Assembly (NCBI GenBank): GCA_003694055.1
Contig: RFLC01000127.1
Span: 1 to 13,080, forward strand
Source of the DNA: Candidatus Pacearchaeota archaeon
GTDB lineage: Archaea > Nanobdellota > Nanobdellia > Pacearchaeales > GW2011-AR1
DNA: 13,080 bases
Direction: 5' to 3'
A program made the translations under genes and the position numbers. How positions within the stretch are numbered: position 1 is the first letter of the stretch; each line of letters opens with the position of its first letter. This document shows, piece after piece, positions 12,634-13,080 of the stretch. Below the pieces are notes generated by a model. The model had not been told where the DNA came from, did not search any database, and saw only the letters and a program-made list of their open reading frames with translations.

Positions 12634-13080
12634 GTTTCCATCCTTCTATAGGTATTTTTCAACTTTAATCCCGAAGAAATATAAATGCGGGCTTCTCTAT
12701 TGCGTTTCCATCCTTCTATAGGTATTTTTCAACGAGGCCGGCAGACCGGTAAATCTCTCGCTGTTTCTTATGTTTCCATCCTTCTATAGGTATTTTTCAA
12801 CAGGAAGCTATTGATTATGTTAAGAGCGCGCTGAAATTAGCGTTTCCATCCTTCTATAGGTATTTTTCAACTTCCTCCGCACTCTCGAAGAGCTGAAAGG
12901 AGGTGGTTTAAAAGTTTCCATCCTTCTATAGGTATTTTTCAACAAACTAGCGTACAAACAGGAAAACCCTAGGGATTTCTTCACCACGTTTCCATCCTTC
13001 TATAGGTATTTTTCAACGGACACTAACTTATACCTCAATGAGAAAGAGTATATACTCTCTAGTTTCCATCCTTCTATAGG
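12634..13080 (-). CRISPR. CRISPR array: 30-bp repeats, six spacers visible, cut by the right edge
   Basis: Identical 30-bp repeats (plus strand begins GTTTCCATCC, ends TTTTTCAAC) lie at 12634-12663, 12704-12733, 12772-12801, 12842-12871, 12914-12943 and 12988-13017; a seventh starts at 13062 and is truncated after 19 nt. Spacers are 40, 38, 40, 42, 44 and 44 nt. All complete repeats are exact copies. On the minus strand the repeat starts GTTGAAAAAT and ends ATGGAAAC, close to the ATTGAAAC/G handle of type I-B and III repeats, so crRNA is probably made leftward and the leader lies beyond the right edge. Spacer-length scatter suits type III or I-B. No cas operon adjoins it in the window; the only cas-type gene here is csm6-like. 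Confidence 0.97.

Overview
The window looks like a piece of an archaeal chromosome. Gene starts sit about 24-26 bp downstream of TTTAAATA / TTTATA-type TATA boxes (several genes look leaderless). There is a class Ia IleRS, a TrmB-family regulator, a family-B DNA polymerase, a tRNA-Leu without encoded CCA, and a CRISPR array with a CARF-HEPN (Csm6-like) ribonuclease. The secreted Cys-rich protein, the small membrane protein and the general style would fit a DPANN or related euryarchaeal lineage, but no marker here fixes the taxon.

Layout. 1-101: tail of a gene entering from the left. 144-227: tRNA-Leu(GAG) with its own TATA box. 228-575: GC-rich stretch full of inverted repeats and without a convincing gene. 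576-2214 (minus): two-gene operon of an MscS-type channel and a helical HTH-like protein, 1 nt apart. 2215-2666: a busy divergent intergenic region with the leaderless mscS promoter, twin GTATATAC palindromes, a possible 55-codon leaderless Cys-rich ORF overlapping strong hairpins, and then the ileS promoter. That promoter points at an 18-codon ORF with four Ile codons, whose Ile-codon stretch can pair with the ileS start codon. 2667-5555: ileS. 5604-6431: TrmB-like regulator. 6470-7972 (minus): Csm6-like nuclease. 8066-10414: Pol II-like family-B polymerase, divergent from csm6 across a 93-bp shared promoter region. 10445-12476 (minus): a more AT-rich block with a four-helix membrane protein, a secreted Cys-rich protein and a small ORF containing a 23-nt piece of the CRISPR repeat. 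12634-13080: seven repeats (last cut by the window edge) and six spacers.

How they fit together. The left two thirds are mostly housekeeping (tRNA-Leu, IleRS, osmotic-shock channel, regulator). The right third has a defence/accessory character: a cyclic-oligoadenylate-type effector (Csm6), a CRISPR array, a stand-alone repeat fragment and surface proteins. No Cas10, Cas6, Cas1 or Cas2 gene is in the window, so the enzymes that would activate Csm6 and process the array must lie elsewhere.

Most interesting signals: (1) a candidate isoleucine-codon leader peptide/attenuator in front of ileS; (2) a solo CRISPR repeat fragment about 2 kb from the array that keeps the crRNA handle end and is followed by a hairpin; (3) structured and possibly coding content hidden in the mscS-ileS intergenic region.
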